The notes beneath the pieces are model-generated. The model made no database searches and was not told the DNA's origin. It was given only the letters and a program-made list of their open reading frames with translations. This document shows, piece by piece, positions 52,364 to 60,984 of a DNA stretch of 64,000 nucleotides (its first letter is position 1; every line of letters starts with the position of its first letter). The stretch covers positions 1-64,000 of the forward strand of contig CAXXVV010000006.1 in assembly GCA_963678305.2 (NCBI GenBank), written 5' to 3'. Source of the DNA: G963676655 sp963678305 (GTDB lineage: Bacteria > Verrucomicrobiota > Lentisphaeria > Victivallales > Victivallaceae). The translations under genes and the position numbers were made by a program.

Positions 52364-54157
52364 ATGAATATCACATTCAGGTCAATTTTTTCCTGCGCTT
52401 TGATCTTTGCAGGAGGTGCAACCGTGACTATAGCGCAGCCGTTTCCGGCTGAGATCGCGAAATGGAGCGATCAGGAGAAAACGAGTCAGCGCAAAGCCGG
52501 TGACGATTTATTGAAAAAACTGGCAGCCGCGATCAAGGCGAAAAAAACGAATTTCAATATCCCGAAAGGGATATACCGGTTTAGTAAAACAATCGGCAAA
52601 AGACCCTGTCATGTCAAGTTTTTGAATGCCGGCAACATGACGGTTGAAGGCAACGGCTCCAGTTTCTTTTTTGAAAACCAGGCGACCGGCCTGAGTATAT
52701 ACAAATGCAGTAACCTGACCATCAGAAATCTGGTTCTCGATTGGGACCCGGTTCCGTTTACACAAGGCACGGTTACGGCTCTGGATGTCAAAGACAACAG
52801 CTTTACTTTCAAGCCGGACGCCGGATACGGGGCCAATTGCGATAATATTTTCAAAGGGAACGGGCTTAGAGGTATGCTCTTTGATCCGAAAACCCGTAAA
52901 ATGAAGCCCCGTCAGGGTGGTTTCTGCGTCTATCGCAAAAAGAAGCTGGATGACGGTTCATATCAGATCAAAGTCAGAGGTTTTTATGGCGCCAAAGCAA
53001 AAGCCTGCGGTTTTGCCAAAGGCGACTTGATCGCGATCTGGATGCGCAAAGGCAGGGCGGTCAAGGTTGAAGTGACGGAAAAGATCACTCTGGATAATAT
53101 AACTCTATACGCAGCTCCGTTTATCGGCTTTGTTGAAAACGTTGGTCGCGGCGGTAATGTCTACCGCAAGTGCCGGATTGTCAAGCGTCCGGGAACTAAT
53201 CGGCTCATTGGTGGTAACGCCGATGGCTTCAACGCGTCAAATACCCTGAAAGGGCCGACACTTGATGCTTGCGAGATCGATACGATCGGTGATGACTTTG
53301 TTAACTTCCACGGCGTTTATTATCGGATATTCGAACAGGTTTCGCCAACTGAACTGATAGTCCAGCCGTTTGGATCAAACGGAGTTAAACTGCCCGAATT
53401 GAGCTTTTTGGAAAATAAAACCTGGAACTTGATGGGGACTCGTAAATGCGTTTCCCGGAAAGTTTTCACATACACAATCCCCGATGCCAGCAAAAAAGGC
53501 CTCTCTCACAAATGGGCCGCGGCAAAAAACTTTAAAGCCGGGTCTAAAACCAGGGCGATGCGGATTAAACTGGATAAACCGCTAAAACTTGATAATCCGG
53601 CCATCTTTTCCTGTGCCAGCGCGGTTGCATCCGGCGCGGTTATAAAAAATTGTAAATTCACCGGTTCGCTTGCTCGCGGTATCAGGTTCCAGAGTACTGA
53701 CGCGGTTATTGAAAACAATGATATTTCATTGGCTCTAGGTCCTTTGTTATCGGTTTGCGGTCAACCCGGATACTGGGGCGAAGCGGTTACCTCGTCCAAC
53801 CTGATCGTCAGAAACAACGTGTTTTCAGAGGGTTGTCTCGGTGCTCGCAATCGTCATCCCGGCGTTGTCGAGATTACCGCTCCGGGAAAACTTCCAGGTG
53901 CGCAGGCCGCCAGCAATATCAAGTTTACCGGAAACCGGATCATCCGCCCCGGCGCGGCCGCGATCTATCTTAATGTTTGTAAGAATATCATTGTTTCCGG
54001 TAATACGATTGTCGGCCTCGGCACGATTCCCGACGCAACTGGAAAAGGAAACATTCCGGCGATAATCCAGGGGCAGACAGAGAATGTGTCAATCTCAAAC
54101 AACAAGATTGAAAAATCCGGCAAATATGCTTCATTAACTGAGATTGTAAAGCAATAA
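52364..54157 (+). CDS. Secreted right-handed parallel beta-helix protein
   Basis: A 597-residue protein with a signal peptide (MNITFRSIFSCALIFAGGAT, cut near IAQ). Rung-like strands repeat through the sequence: NMTVEGNGSSFFFEN, NLTIRNLVLDWD, KITLDNITLYAAPF, GAVIKNCKFTGS, AVIENNDISLA, NIKFTGNRII and NIIVSGNTIVG, the Beta_helix pattern of pectate-lyase-like folds. An N-terminal segment KTNFNIPKGIYRFSKTI is like that in many glycan-active helix proteins. Substrate and catalytic residues cannot be fixed. AGAGG precedes the ATG. It is 21 bp before the GH42-like gene, so they are surely cotranscribed. Confidence 0.85.
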   Translation: MNITFRSIFSCALIFAGGATVTIAQPFPAEIAKWSDQEKTSQRKAGDDLLKKLAAAIKAKKTNFNIPKGIYRFSKTIGKRPCHVKFLNAGNMTVEGNGSSFFFENQATGLSIYKCSNLTIRNLVLDWDPVPFTQGTVTALDVKDNSFTFKPDAGYGANCDNIFKGNGLRGMLFDPKTRKMKPRQGGFCVYRKKKLDDGSYQIKVRGFYGAKAKACGFAKGDLIAIWMRKGRAVKVEVTEKITLDNITLYAAPFIGFVENVGRGGNVYRKCRIVKRPGTNRLIGGNADGFNASNTLKGPTLDACEIDTIGDDFVNFHGVYYRIFEQVSPTELIVQPFGSNGVKLPELSFLENKTWNLMGTRKCVSRKVFTYTIPDASKKGLSHKWAAAKNFKAGSKTRAMRIKLDKPLKLDNPAIFSCASAVASGAVIKNCKFTGSLARGIRFQSTDAVIENNDISLALGPLLSVCGQPGYWGEAVTSSNLIVRNNVFSEGCLGARNRHPGVVEITAPGKLPGAQAASNIKFTGNRIIRPGAAAIYLNVCKNIIVSGNTIVGLGTIPDATGKGNIPAIIQGQTENVSISNNKIEKSGKYASLTEIVKQ

Positions 54158-54177
54158 ATTAAAAAAATCGGAGTGAT

Positions 54178-57168
54178 TTGATGATAAAAGTGTTTATGGC
54201 GGGGCTGTTGCTGGTTACCATGGCGGCGCCTCTGGTCCGGGCTGACAATATAACCGCAAAAGCCCGAATACCAAGGGATATGCGCGAGGTCAATCAGGGC
54301 AGGGCATACGATATCTTCCTTCCGGCCAATGCACGGCCGGAATGGCGTAATATGCAGCCGATGACAGGACGGGTTTCGTTCCGTCTTTATTTCCCCGTTG
54401 CGGGCGATGTCACGGTTAAATCGATCAAAGCAGCAAGCCGCTATGAGTCGGCCAAAGTCATGCTTCTTGCTTCCAAAAAAGGAAAGCTGGAAAAGCTTGG
54501 GCAAAAAAACAAACTTAATTTTAATCTTAAATCTCCGGTTGAAGCAAAGGAATTCTTTTTTGTTCTGGACGACATAACTAATAAAGATCATGATGTACTG
54601 CAATACCTGAACTGGCGCATTGAAGGTAAAGCATCGGGTTCATTGCTGTTTAATCCTGATGATCTGAAATTGACCTGTAATGCCGAAGATAATACTGTTG
54701 AGTTGAATGAGCCGGTTAAATTGCGGGTACAGGTTAATGACCGGTTGAAAAAAGTCAAGTCGCTGCGCCTGATGTCGGATATGATCAGTTATCAGGGCAA
54801 AGAGGTGTGCCATCTAAGACAGGAGAAGATTTTTTCCGGTAATTGTGACATGCAACTTGAGTACAAAGTCAACAGCCAGGGACCGTATTTTGTCACGGTA
54901 TACCTGTATGACGGTTATTCAAGCCTGGTTGCGGCAAAACGTATTATTGTCGGGGTTCGAGACCGCAAGTTGTTTGAGACCGGCGAGGTTAAAGAATTCA
55001 AATCAGGCAGTCCCGTCCCGGTTATGTCAGTGGACGATATTATAAAGCACAAAGGCACGATCTTCAGTGCCGACGCCACTCAGAGCTTGACTGGTCGCGG
55101 TAAACAGCCCGGTGAGGCATATTTCAAGAAAATTAAAGCTGCCGGTGGTGAGATGCTGATGTCGTTTTTACGCTACTCTGATTTTGAGCCGCTCCCCGGC
55201 GTCTATAATTTTGAATATTTCGACCACATGGTCAAGTATGCCGGAAGATACGGGCTTGGACTTGAGGCCGGACTCTGGTGGTGGGATTTCAATGGTCCCA
55301 CTCAGTACTGGCTCAAAGATGAGCGTATCAGACAGCGAGACGGCTCCGTCGGTAAAGGCAAGAAAGGTGTTTTCAGCGTACATTCGCGCAAGTTTAACAG
55401 GCACGCTGTTATGGCGACTGAACTCCTTATCAAACGCTACAAGGATTGCCCTGAAATCTGGTTTTGGCACCCGCACCCTTACGGCGGAGTCGACCACGAT
55501 GGTGAAGGGATTTACGACTTTCATCCCGATACACTGAAAGACTGGGCCGCTTACCTGCAAAAGAAATACGGCTCCATTAAAAAATTGAATAAGGTCTATA
55601 ACTCGCAATACAAAGACTGGAAATCCGTTCCGGTGCCTGCTCCGTTGTACGAAGAACTTGATAAGAAGAAAGATTTTGCCGCAATGATTCAGGTGGTTGA
55701 CACCAGGCCGCAGTGGATCGACTGGCTGGATTTCTACCATCGCGGACTGCTGGACTTCCGGGTCAATATGATGAAACTGGTGCGCAAATATGATAAAAAA
55801 CGCGGCATCAGCGGCGTCAACGCGACTGGAGGCGTCGGCAAAGCGGACCTGACTTTCGCCAAACTTAAAGAGTATGATGCATTTTACGGGGATCAGGGAT
55901 TGAATATCCTGCATCATGTGCGTCGCCTGGTTGCAAAACGCAGATATGGCCTGCGGCTGCGGCACGAGGATATCGCCCCGGTTACGATCGGACGTCGCGG
56001 GTTAACGGAAGCTACTGCGATTGACCGTTCCAATTGGGACGCCTTCCAGATATGTGTACTTGGCGCGTCTCATTTCAACTATGTTTTTACGACCTGGACA
56101 AACAGTCCTTTCTGGAACCTGCTTTTTGCTAATCCACGTGCCCAAAAACTGGTCAAGGAATCCAACCGCGCCAAACTGGTGACGCGTCCGGTCGGTTATC
56201 TGCACTCATTCACTACCGACAGGTTTGCCGGTAAATACAATTATCAGAATATACCGATTGCCCGCTGGTGGGTTATGAACGGTTTCAGTGAAGCAATGCT
56301 GTATCCCGGCAATTTCTTTGAGATGTTTTCGGACGGCTGTGACCTGAAGGAACTCAAAAAGATGAAAGTGGTCATTGATGACGGTTCGACTGTTCTGACT
56401 GAAAAAGCCGAGGATGCGTTGGTTGATTATGTGAAAAACGGTGGCAAACTGGTTTTATTTGTTTCCAGCGGACAGCGTACTTTCGGCAAAGACGGCGAAT
56501 ATTCGCTGCTGCATCGCCTTGGCTATAAGGATACCGCAAGTTTGTTAAAACGCCGCCTTGCATCTGCGATGCTGGTGTTCAACCGGAACAATCCGGTATT
56601 CGGGCGCACAGCGGCAATTCCGCTGAATCGTATTGCTTCATTGAAGGTGCCTGATGGCGGTACTGTTCTCGGACGGGTCAAGACGGACGTTGCCGCTGTT
56701 TTGTGGTCGCATGGTAAAGGTCGGATTGTTCTGATCGGTGGTATTCCTGGTTCAGTGACTGAAGATCAGATTCAGGGACTATGGAGCGGTAAAAGTCGGG
56801 AAGAAAAAAAGAAAGCCGGCCCGTTGTGGGCCGCTGCAGAACGTGAATTAGGTGGCGTTGCCGCTGATATTACCCGTGATGCCGCCGAATGGGCCGGAGT
56901 TGCCCTGCAGTTCTCATTACCGGATCGTTTCCGGGCATGCCTGAAGCAGGATGGCGACAAGTTCTTGGTGTATATGTACAACAATGGGCCGGCTGAGAGA
57001 GGCGTATTGCGCATTCCCGGACTTAAAGGTCAATATAAAGTTACTGCCGAAACCCTGGAAAAAACTTATGATCTTGGCTCATATAATGCCGCAGATATTG
57101 CGATTCCCGGTCTTGCCCTGCCTGAGCTTGGCAAATACCGTTACATGGTTGTCCGGCTGACAAAATAA
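54178..57168 (+). CDS. Large exported GH42-like (beta-galactosidase-type) TIM-barrel protein, acid/base residue not evident
   Basis: A 996-residue protein with a signal peptide (MIKVFMAGLLLVTMAAPLVR). The N-terminal 280 residues are beta-sandwich-like. From about 300 a TIM barrel of GH42-like type follows: LMSFLRYSDFEPLPGVYNFE, WWWDFNGPTQYW, and the family-like DWAAYLQKKYGSIKKLNKVY. Before this, GH42 enzymes have Asn-Glu (the acid/base); here the aligned segment reads IWFWHPHPYGGVDHD with no Asn-Glu. A glutamine-amidotransferase-like trimer domain (about 720-850; GGKLVLFVSSGQRTF, VVIDDGSTVL) and a C-terminal sandwich complete it. It may be a noncanonical glycosidase or a binding protein. A terminator hairpin follows. 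Confidence 0.72.
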   Translation: MMIKVFMAGLLLVTMAAPLVRADNITAKARIPRDMREVNQGRAYDIFLPANARPEWRNMQPMTGRVSFRLYFPVAGDVTVKSIKAASRYESAKVMLLASKKGKLEKLGQKNKLNFNLKSPVEAKEFFFVLDDITNKDHDVLQYLNWRIEGKASGSLLFNPDDLKLTCNAEDNTVELNEPVKLRVQVNDRLKKVKSLRLMSDMISYQGKEVCHLRQEKIFSGNCDMQLEYKVNSQGPYFVTVYLYDGYSSLVAAKRIIVGVRDRKLFETGEVKEFKSGSPVPVMSVDDIIKHKGTIFSADATQSLTGRGKQPGEAYFKKIKAAGGEMLMSFLRYSDFEPLPGVYNFEYFDHMVKYAGRYGLGLEAGLWWWDFNGPTQYWLKDERIRQRDGSVGKGKKGVFSVHSRKFNRHAVMATELLIKRYKDCPEIWFWHPHPYGGVDHDGEGIYDFHPDTLKDWAAYLQKKYGSIKKLNKVYNSQYKDWKSVPVPAPLYEELDKKKDFAAMIQVVDTRPQWIDWLDFYHRGLLDFRVNMMKLVRKYDKKRGISGVNATGGVGKADLTFAKLKEYDAFYGDQGLNILHHVRRLVAKRRYGLRLRHEDIAPVTIGRRGLTEATAIDRSNWDAFQICVLGASHFNYVFTTWTNSPFWNLLFANPRAQKLVKESNRAKLVTRPVGYLHSFTTDRFAGKYNYQNIPIARWWVMNGFSEAMLYPGNFFEMFSDGCDLKELKKMKVVIDDGSTVLTEKAEDALVDYVKNGGKLVLFVSSGQRTFGKDGEYSLLHRLGYKDTASLLKRRLASAMLVFNRNNPVFGRTAAIPLNRIASLKVPDGGTVLGRVKTDVAAVLWSHGKGRIVLIGGIPGSVTEDQIQGLWSGKSREEKKKAGPLWAAAERELGGVAADITRDAAEWAGVALQFSLPDRFRACLKQDGDKFLVYMYNNGPAERGVLRIPGLKGQYKVTAETLEKTYDLGSYNAADIAIPGLALPELGKYRYMVVRLTK

Positions 57169-57170
57169 AA

Positions 57171-57200
57171 AAAACAGGGCGTTACTTTCGTAACGCCCTG
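57171..57200 (-). terminator. Terminator hairpin between the convergent GH42-like and esterase genes
   Basis: CAGGGCGTTAC-TTTC-GTAACGCCCTG, a perfect 11-bp stem. On the minus strand it is followed by a T run, so it mainly ends the alpha/beta-hydrolase gene; the plus-strand tail (ATTTG) is weak. Confidence 0.85.
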
Positions 57201-57224
57201 ATTTGTATGGTCATAAATTTGTAA

Positions 57225-58091
57225 TTATTTTTTCGGCTTCAAATAGCCCAGGTCGGTTAAAAATTTGTCGATTGCTTTAAGCGTTTGCGGATGATAGTTG
57301 CCTTCACGGCCTCGATTGAAAAATCCGTGACCGGCGTTTTTGTAAATGATCAATTCGCATTTTCCGCCATTCTTATCTATGGCCTGTTTAAAATTTTCCC
57401 CGGTGGCAACCGGGATCAGCTTGTCATGATCGCCAAGTAGAAATAGGGTCGGAGGAGGATTCTTTGAGATGTTATGCAGCGGGGAAAAATCTTTCCAATA
57501 GGCCTTTACCACTCCATGCCCGTAACCTTTTTCGCTGTTGTCGATGACCGGATTGCATAGTACCAGAGCCTTGGGTTTGCATGGTATTTTCAGATCATCC
57601 GCCGGGTCGTTGATTTTTTCGCAGAACGCGGTTGCCGCGGCCAGATGCCCGCCGGCCGAACCGCCGCCGGCCAGAATCTTTTTATCGTCAATACCCAGTT
57701 TGGCGGCATTAGCATAGACATAACGCATCGCGCTCTTGGCATCCTGCAGGCATTTGTCCGGAGTTACATTGTGGGATTTTTTTGTCCGGTACTGGGGACA
57801 GATCGCAATCATGCCGCGCTTTGCCAGGTACTCGCTTTGGGAGCTGAAATGTGATTTGGTCCCGCCGCTCCAGCCGCCGCCGAAGAAAAAAACAATTGCC
57901 GGAAGTTTTTCTTTGCTTTCAGCCGGGTTGAATTTGGGAGGATAATAGATGTCCATTTCGAGTTTTGCGTCGCCGACTGTTTTATAAATCAGGGTTTTCA
58001 TGTTTGAGTATTTTTTCCTTTTTTTAGTTTTCGCGGTACAAATAGTTCCGGCAAGGACTAATGCGAGCGAAGTGTAAATTAATTTCTTCAT
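57225..58091 (-). CDS. Exported alpha/beta-hydrolase (BD-FAE/esterase type)
   Basis: A 288-residue hydrolase from the ATG at 58091 (AAAGGA upstream; an in-frame start 33 bp earlier lacks one). Signal peptide MKKLIYTSLALVLAGTICTA. Visible motifs: FFFGGGWSGG (oxyanion loop), GGGSAGGHLAAA with nucleophile Ser, LGDHDKLIPV with Asp, and NAGHGFF with His. These mark an acetyl-esterase/BD-FAE-like protein that removes acyl groups from carbohydrates. Its leader contains copy 2 of the 140-bp element that also precedes the sialate O-acetylesterase-like gene. Confidence 0.87.
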   Translation of the reverse strand: MKKLIYTSLALVLAGTICTAKTKKRKKYSNMKTLIYKTVGDAKLEMDIYYPPKFNPAESKEKLPAIVFFFGGGWSGGTKSHFSSQSEYLAKRGMIAICPQYRTKKSHNVTPDKCLQDAKSAMRYVYANAAKLGIDDKKILAGGGSAGGHLAAATAFCEKINDPADDLKIPCKPKALVLCNPVIDNSEKGYGHGVVKAYWKDFSPLHNISKNPPPTLFLLGDHDKLIPVATGENFKQAIDKNGGKCELIIYKNAGHGFFNRGREGNYHPQTLKAIDKFLTDLGYLKPKK

Positions 58092-58120
58092 TTTTTTTCC
58101 TTTCAGTAATAAATAACGAG

Positions 58121-58261
58121 TCATGCGAAATGCAATTATTAACCACGAAAAACACGAAAAAACACGAAAAAAAACGAAAAAGTTTTTTATTTTTCAGCTT
58201 AAGCTGAAAATTTAAACACGTTTCAGTGCCCCTTGTGGTGCAATGCATAATTCGCATGATT
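58121..58261 (-). repeat. 140-bp element with inverted ends, copy 2, in a gene leader
   Basis: Same element as at 35515-35653. The end TGCATTTCGCATGACT lies 30 bp before the hydrolase ATG. The centre is a perfect 20-bp palindrome TTTTCAGCTTAAGCTGAAAA (58191-58210), and the outer ends are inverted copies of the type TCATGCGAAATGCA. A run of ACACGAAAA units lies between. Confidence 0.75.
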
Positions 58262-58383
58262 CTTTAATAAAATAGGAGGCGAAAATATATTATACTCGTG
58301 AATGCCCGGTTTCAAATGGCATGATAATTATAAATAATCATTTTCGGTTAAAAATTAACCACTTTCGGCAATACCGGGAAAGA

Positions 58384-59448
58384 TTATTTGCGGCCGTAAT
58401 GCAACATGAACAGTTCAAAAAAATCTTCGGCGAAGCATGTGCCGTTTGATTGACACGCGAATTCAGGTTGGAGAACATCCTCAAAAAGTTCCACCCATTG
58501 GCTGCGCAACGCGTGATAGTCTGTACGCTCTCCACGCTGCTGGAGCAGAAACGACATTTCCTCGGTCATTAAAAAAGAATCGACCGCGTCAATCGCAATT
58601 TCCAGCGGTGCGTCGTGAGCAAAAATAAAATCGATCATCCCGCCGTAGGATTGATAAACCGAAAGCAGCAGTTCCGGGGAATCCATATCCGTCAGGTCGT
58701 TGTCGGCGTTTATCTCGAAAAGGAGCAGGTGGTCAAACTTTTCTTTTAGTTCGATCAGGTGTCTCTTTTTGTCATCCATCGGCATGTGGTGGTAGGATAA
58801 CGAGCACATTGCCACGTCATAATGTTCCTTGATATTTCCGGTCAGATCCTGAATCCGCCCAAGTAAGGTTGAAATCTTGATCTCAGGGAATTCGGTCCGG
58901 ACTGTTTTTTCCGCCAGTTCAAGCATGCCGGCGGAGGCGTCTATTAGCAATACTTCCCCGATTTCGCCGATAACTTTTTTGCTTTTAAGACACCGCAGCA
59001 GATCGACCGCCAAGGCTCCGTTTCCGGTTCCTATATCCATCAGCTTGAATGGTTCTTCAAAGCGTGGCAGCGACATGGCTGATTGTTTGATGAAATTTTT
59101 CCGGGCCAACTGCAGTTCCGGCGTGGTAGTAAAGTGCACGTAAGGTCGCGGATCTTCAAAACAGACTGCCGGGATCAGGAGATCCATGTCGTGCCGTTCC
59201 ATAAAGCTGGCGATAAAGGCATTGGAAAACATATTATCCGCTTCATGCAGGGAACCGTCAATAAAACATTGCATACCGCGTTTGATTTGTCCGAGTTTGC
59301 ACAACAATACTCCGCAATAAAAGTAGAAGACCGGAACCATTACCGGGCGTAATAAGGTTTTGAAGTCCCTGGGGTCTGCTTCTCCTCTGATTACCTGTTC
59401 CGACCAATCGACGAAGTTTTGTGATTCATGCAAGCTGAGATAATACAT
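58384..59448 (-). CDS. Class I SAM-dependent methyltransferase with extra N- and C-terminal regions
   Basis: A 354-residue protein. The methyltransferase fold lies in the middle (about 125-260): LMDIGTGNGALAVDLL is motif I, VLLIDASAGMLELAEKTV motif II, and YDVAMCSLSYHHM a motif IV-like segment. About 120 residues before it are helical and probably a substrate-recognition or dimer domain; after it a helical tail of about 80. The target molecule is unknown. An AGGAGG site precedes the ATG. It faces away from a MarR/methyltransferase pair across a 300-bp gap. Confidence 0.82.
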   Translation of the reverse strand: MYYLSLHESQNFVDWSEQVIRGEADPRDFKTLLRPVMVPVFYFYCGVLLCKLGQIKRGMQCFIDGSLHEADNMFSNAFIASFMERHDMDLLIPAVCFEDPRPYVHFTTTPELQLARKNFIKQSAMSLPRFEEPFKLMDIGTGNGALAVDLLRCLKSKKVIGEIGEVLLIDASAGMLELAEKTVRTEFPEIKISTLLGRIQDLTGNIKEHYDVAMCSLSYHHMPMDDKKRHLIELKEKFDHLLLFEINADNDLTDMDSPELLLSVYQSYGGMIDFIFAHDAPLEIAIDAVDSFLMTEEMSFLLQQRGERTDYHALRSQWVELFEDVLQPEFACQSNGTCFAEDFFELFMLHYGRK

Positions 59449-59748
59449 TATAAGCCTCCTGATTTATAACGATTCGGGGAAAACTCCTTTCATCATGTTT
59501 TCTGAACGCTTACAAAATTGTACTATTATCTCATACCTATAACATGCATTGTCATTTAAAAAAAATCAATATCAAAACAAAAAAAATTACTTTTTTGTCT
59601 GATATTCGGTTACTGAGGCATTACGATATTCGGGTAATTTACCGGGATTAATGCTTCTTAAAGTATCTCTCATTGTTTATAAAAAAAATTGTGGATATTT
59701 TATTGCTGACACTTGACAAAATGGTAAAGATGCTTTACTATATCAATT
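59449..59748. other. Divergent intergenic region before the MarR gene
   Basis: 300 bp, AT-rich, with no gene. It holds the MarR promoter/operator at its right end (59713-59741) and a short direct repeat (GATATTCGG, about 59600 and 59627); I see nothing else. Confidence 0.5.
59713..59741 (+). promoter_or_regulatory. MarR promoter with overlapping operator
   Basis: TTGACA (59713-59718), 17 bp and TACTAT (59736-59741). ATGGTAAAG-ATG-CTTTACTAT (59721-59741) is an inverted repeat with 8 of 9 matches covering the spacer and -10 box, the usual layout for a self-repressing MarR protein. Expected transcription start (about 59748) coincides with the ATG. Confidence 0.65.
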
Positions 59749-60231
59749 ATGAAAACAAAAGACAAGACAATTGAACATTTATCATTGCGTCTTATGCGGA
59801 TAATTAATAAGCACATGTCACTTGAAGAACAACCGATTCGTTTTAATGAAACGGTTGTACTGACGCCGAGGGAAATACATTCAATCCAGGCGATAGGAGA
59901 GCATGAACGCATAAACATCAAAGAACTCGGAGATTATTTTGGTGTTTCCAAAAGCGCGGCATCGCAGATGGTTGCTAAACTTGTGGAAAAGGGTTATGTC
60001 AGGAAAGAAAATCCGACATATAACAACAAAGAGCTGCAATTAACCCTTACGGAAATTGGTCGGCAAGCCTTCAGGGTTCATGAATGTTTTCATGGAAAGC
60101 ATATGGAGGATTTAATAAAACGGTTGAATTCCGAGTTTACAAAAACTGAAATAGCCAGGTCATCCGACTTACTTGGTATAATTGAGGATATTATGGATAA
60201 GCGAATTTCCGAATTAATTGGAAATAAATAA
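59749..60231 (+). CDS. MarR-family transcriptional regulator
   Basis: A 160-residue winged-helix regulator. The DNA-binding part runs from LTPREIHSIQAIGEHERINI through IKELGDYFGVSKSAASQMVA to KLVEKGYVRKENPTYNNKEL (the wing). No ribosome site precedes the ATG at 59749, and the predicted transcription start is at the ATG, so it may be a leaderless message. The neighbouring methyltransferase 70 bp downstream on the same strand is likely a target or partner. The ligand is unknown. Confidence 0.9.
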   Translation: MKTKDKTIEHLSLRLMRIINKHMSLEEQPIRFNETVVLTPREIHSIQAIGEHERINIKELGDYFGVSKSAASQMVAKLVEKGYVRKENPTYNNKELQLTLTEIGRQAFRVHECFHGKHMEDLIKRLNSEFTKTEIARSSDLLGIIEDIMDKRISELIGNK

Positions 60232-60301
60232 TTTTTTTAGTTTATGGTTAAGTTTCTTAACTATTTTAATCTATCAATAACTGTATTATGAAAGGGAAAA
60301 G

Positions 60302-60931
60302 ATGGACACGGTAAAAGACATTTTTGATTCGCCTGAACACGCGGCAAATTATGAACAAAAAACAAAAAGAGCAAATTGGCTGGGCCCTGAAATTCTGCTG
60401 GGACTTGCTTTTCGGCACATACAGCCGCGAGACAAAATTCTTGACCTTGGAATTGGGACGGGATTGATTGCTGAGCTTTTTCATAAGGCGGGCTTGCAGG
60501 TTTATGGTATGGATTTTTCGTCAGAAATGCTTAAAGTTTGCAATCACAAGGAAATTTCCTGTGAATTGAAGGAACACGATCTGAGGGATCAGCCGTACCC
60601 GTATGCCGCCGATTCGATGGATCATATCGTTTGCGGTGGCGTTATGCATATTTTTGAAGATATAAGCATGATATTTCAGGAAGTTGCAAGAATTGTCAAG
60701 CCGGGTGGACGCTTTGCTTTTATCTGTGCCGACCATCATGATTCTTCTCTTAAAAAGACTGCCGGTAGATGTCTGCATTCAACAATTTATAACCATAATC
60801 AGGATGAAATCAAAGAACTGCTTGATGTCCATAGTATGAAACTTGTCGATTCACTGGAATTTTTTGTTTTCATGCAAGGCGATGAAACCCGGAAACGCTC
60901 TTTCCGGGCATACACGGCAATTATAAGCTGA
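60302..60931 (+). CDS. Class I SAM-dependent methyltransferase
   Basis: A 209-residue protein of the Methyltransf_11/25 type: ILDLGIGTGLIAELFHKA is motif I (SAM-binding glycine loop), VYGMDFSSEMLKVCNH is motif II, and SMDHIVCGGVMHIFEDI is motif IV. AAAGGG precedes the ATG. The N-terminus YEQKTKRANWLGPEILLGL is like that of metabolite methyltransferases of unknown target. It follows the MarR gene by 70 bp, so the two are probably controlled together. Confidence 0.88.
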   Translation: MDTVKDIFDSPEHAANYEQKTKRANWLGPEILLGLAFRHIQPRDKILDLGIGTGLIAELFHKAGLQVYGMDFSSEMLKVCNHKEISCELKEHDLRDQPYPYAADSMDHIVCGGVMHIFEDISMIFQEVARIVKPGGRFAFICADHHDSSLKKTAGRCLHSTIYNHNQDEIKELLDVHSMKLVDSLEFFVFMQGDETRKRSFRAYTAIIS

Positions 60932-60984
60932 TGAAGCTGCTATCTTGTTGGTAACACAGAAAGGATGCTGCTGATGGGAGTAGT

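Noticed and set aside
58141..58190. CRISPR-like array from repeated ACACGAAAA units
   Set aside because: Units are too short and have no spacers; they belong to the 140-bp element shared with 35515-35653.
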